From the NCBI GenBank assembly GCA_966248875.1, contig CBINBI010000108.1, positions 1 to 7,298 of the forward strand: a stretch of 7,298 bases of DNA, given 5' to 3'. Shown here in pieces: positions 6,406 through 7,298 of this stretch. The position numbers were made by a program, and so were the translations under genes. The first letter of the stretch is position 1. Each line of letters begins with the position of its first letter. The DNA is from Dokdonella_A sp966248875 (lineage in GTDB: Bacteria > Pseudomonadota > Gammaproteobacteria > Xanthomonadales > Rhodanobacteraceae). Under the pieces are notes generated by a model. That model saw nothing but the letters and a program-made list of their open reading frames with translations. It was not told the DNA's origin and searched no databases.

Positions 6406-7298
6406 GCGCAGGGTTCGCTCACGGGCTGCCGTTCGGCGCCGAGCCGCTCGGCGGCGACCGCGTGCGCTTCCGTGTGTGGGCGCCGTCGTGCGAGCGGGCC
6501 GAAGTCGTCTTCGATGACGGCGCGGCGATCGCGATGCACGCGGAAGGCGACGGCTGGTTTTCGGTCGAGGCCGCCTGCCCATGCGGCGCCGGCTATCGCT
6601 ACCGCTTCGACGATGCGGAGCCGGTGCCCGATCCCGCTTCTCGCGCGCAGCGCGGCGGCGCCGGCGGATCGAGCATCGTCGTCGATCCGCAAGCATATGT
6701 GTGGCGCTGCACCGGTTGGCGTGGCCGGCCGTGGTGCGAAGCCGTCGTCTATGAGTTGCATGCCGGGGCCTGCGGTGGCTTCGCCGGCGTCGCGCACCAG
6801 CTCGGGCGGCTCGCCGCGCTCGGCGTGACCGCGATCGAGCTGATGCCGGTCGCCGAGTTTCCTGGCACCCGCAACTGGGGCTACGACGGCGTGCTGCCGT
6901 TCGCGCCTGCGTCGAGCTACGGCACGCCCGACGCGCTGAAAACGCTCGTCGACGCCGCGCACGAGCGCGGCCTCATGATCCTGCTCGATGTCGTCTACAA
7001 CCACTTCGGGCCCGAGGGCAATCATCTCGCCGCGTACGCCGACGCGTTTTTCCGCGACGACGTCGCAACGCCGTGGGGCCGTGCCATCGATTTCCGGCGC
7101 GAGGAGGTGCGCACGTATTTCATCGAGAACGCGCTGTACTGGATCATGGAGTACCGCTTCGACGGGCTGCGCCTGGACGCGGTGCACGCGATCGTGCCGA
7201 ACGACTGGCTCAACGATCTCTCCGCGCGCGTGCGCGCCGCCGTAGAGCCCGGCCGGCACGTGCATCTCGTGCTGGAGAACGACGAAAACTCGGCGACG
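6402..7298 (+). CDS. treZ: Malto-oligosyltrehalose trehalohydrolase, N-terminal 299 residues (3' partial)
   Basis: Cytosolic GH13 hydrolase that releases free trehalose from maltooligosyl-trehalose made by TreY. The frame is open to the window edge; the family is usually near 580-620 residues, so about half is here. The N-terminal beta module (about 10-95) contains FRVWAPSCERAEVVF. The barrel follows: VVYELH (115-120), IELMPVAEFPG, RNWGYDGVLPFAP (the TreZ signature around 158-169), LLDVVYNHFGPEGNHL (D196), FDGLRLDAVHAI (nucleophile D259) and HLVLENDEN (acid/base E292). WGYDGVLPFAP and DAVHAI separate it from GlgB and GlgX, although NWGYDGV is also seen in related GH13 enzymes. The first ATG, overlapping the glgX stop, fits the family N-terminus. 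Oddities are six cysteines in the first 124 residues and none in the rest of the visible part, a short loop after YELH, and a glycine-rich RGGAGGSS where relatives usually have a His-Gly-Pro-Ser type sequence. Confidence 0.95.
   Translation, partial: MSAGFAHGLPFGAEPLGGDRVRFRVWAPSCERAEVVFDDGAAIAMHAEGDGWFSVEAACPCGAGYRYRFDDAEPVPDPASRAQRGGAGGSSIVVDPQAYVWRCTGWRGRPWCEAVVYELHAGACGGFAGVAHQLGRLAALGVTAIELMPVAEFPGTRNWGYDGVLPFAPASSYGTPDALKTLVDAAHERGLMILLDVVYNHFGPEGNHLAAYADAFFRDDVATPWGRAIDFRREEVRTYFIENALYWIMEYRFDGLRLDAVHAIVPNDWLNDLSARVRAAVEPGRHVHLVLENDENSAT

Noticed and set aside
4102..6696. An 864-codon open frame on the minus strand opposite glgX
   Set aside because: The translation is Arg/Ala/Val-rich with no recognisable motif, while the plus strand encodes a full GlgX with all catalytic residues. 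Long antisense frames are expected in GC-rich genes.
5847..7265. A 472-codon minus-strand open frame opposite the glgX end and treZ
   Set aside because: It spans two clear plus-strand genes and has no family signature; it is a composition shadow.
2090..7298. glgB, glgX and treZ as a recent tandem duplication
   Set aside because: All three are GH13 enzymes with similar barrel motifs, but each has the distinct signatures and domain layout of its own old family.

Overview
The window is part of a tightly packed, one-strand (+) operon for trehalose and alpha-glucan (glycogen) metabolism. It holds four genes in this order: treS-mak (5' end missing), glgB, glgX and treZ (3' end missing). The DNA is very GC-rich, roughly 70% by eye. 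GC-rich third codon positions leave long false open frames on both strands. Composition, the fused TreS-maltokinase and the gene order suggest a high-GC pseudomonadote, such as a Xanthomonas/Rhodanobacter-like gammaproteobacterium or a Burkholderia-like betaproteobacterium. The exact lineage cannot be fixed from this window.

Layout: positions 1-2090 encode the last 695 residues of a bifunctional trehalose synthase/maltokinase. Its catalytic TreS barrel core lies upstream of the window and its whole kinase half is present. Positions 2090-4294 encode a complete 734-residue 1,4-alpha-glucan branching enzyme. Positions 4297-6405 encode a complete 702-residue glycogen debranching enzyme. Positions 6402-7298 encode the first 299 residues of malto-oligosyltrehalose trehalohydrolase. 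The junctions are a 1-base overlap, a 2-base gap and a 4-base overlap, so there is no intergenic region and no internal promoter or terminator that I can see. No RNA gene, mobile element or CRISPR array was found.

The genes fit a two-way route between trehalose and branched glucan. TreS turns trehalose into maltose and the kinase half makes maltose 1-phosphate. GlgE (expected upstream, not in the window) would polymerise this, and GlgB adds branches. In the other direction GlgX removes branches, TreY (expected downstream, not in the window) makes a terminal trehalosyl unit, and TreZ releases trehalose. The enzymes are known families. The more unusual points are possible RNA structures at the gene junctions, a calcium-loop-like acidic motif in GlgX, and a cysteine-rich N-terminal part plus a short barrel loop in TreZ.
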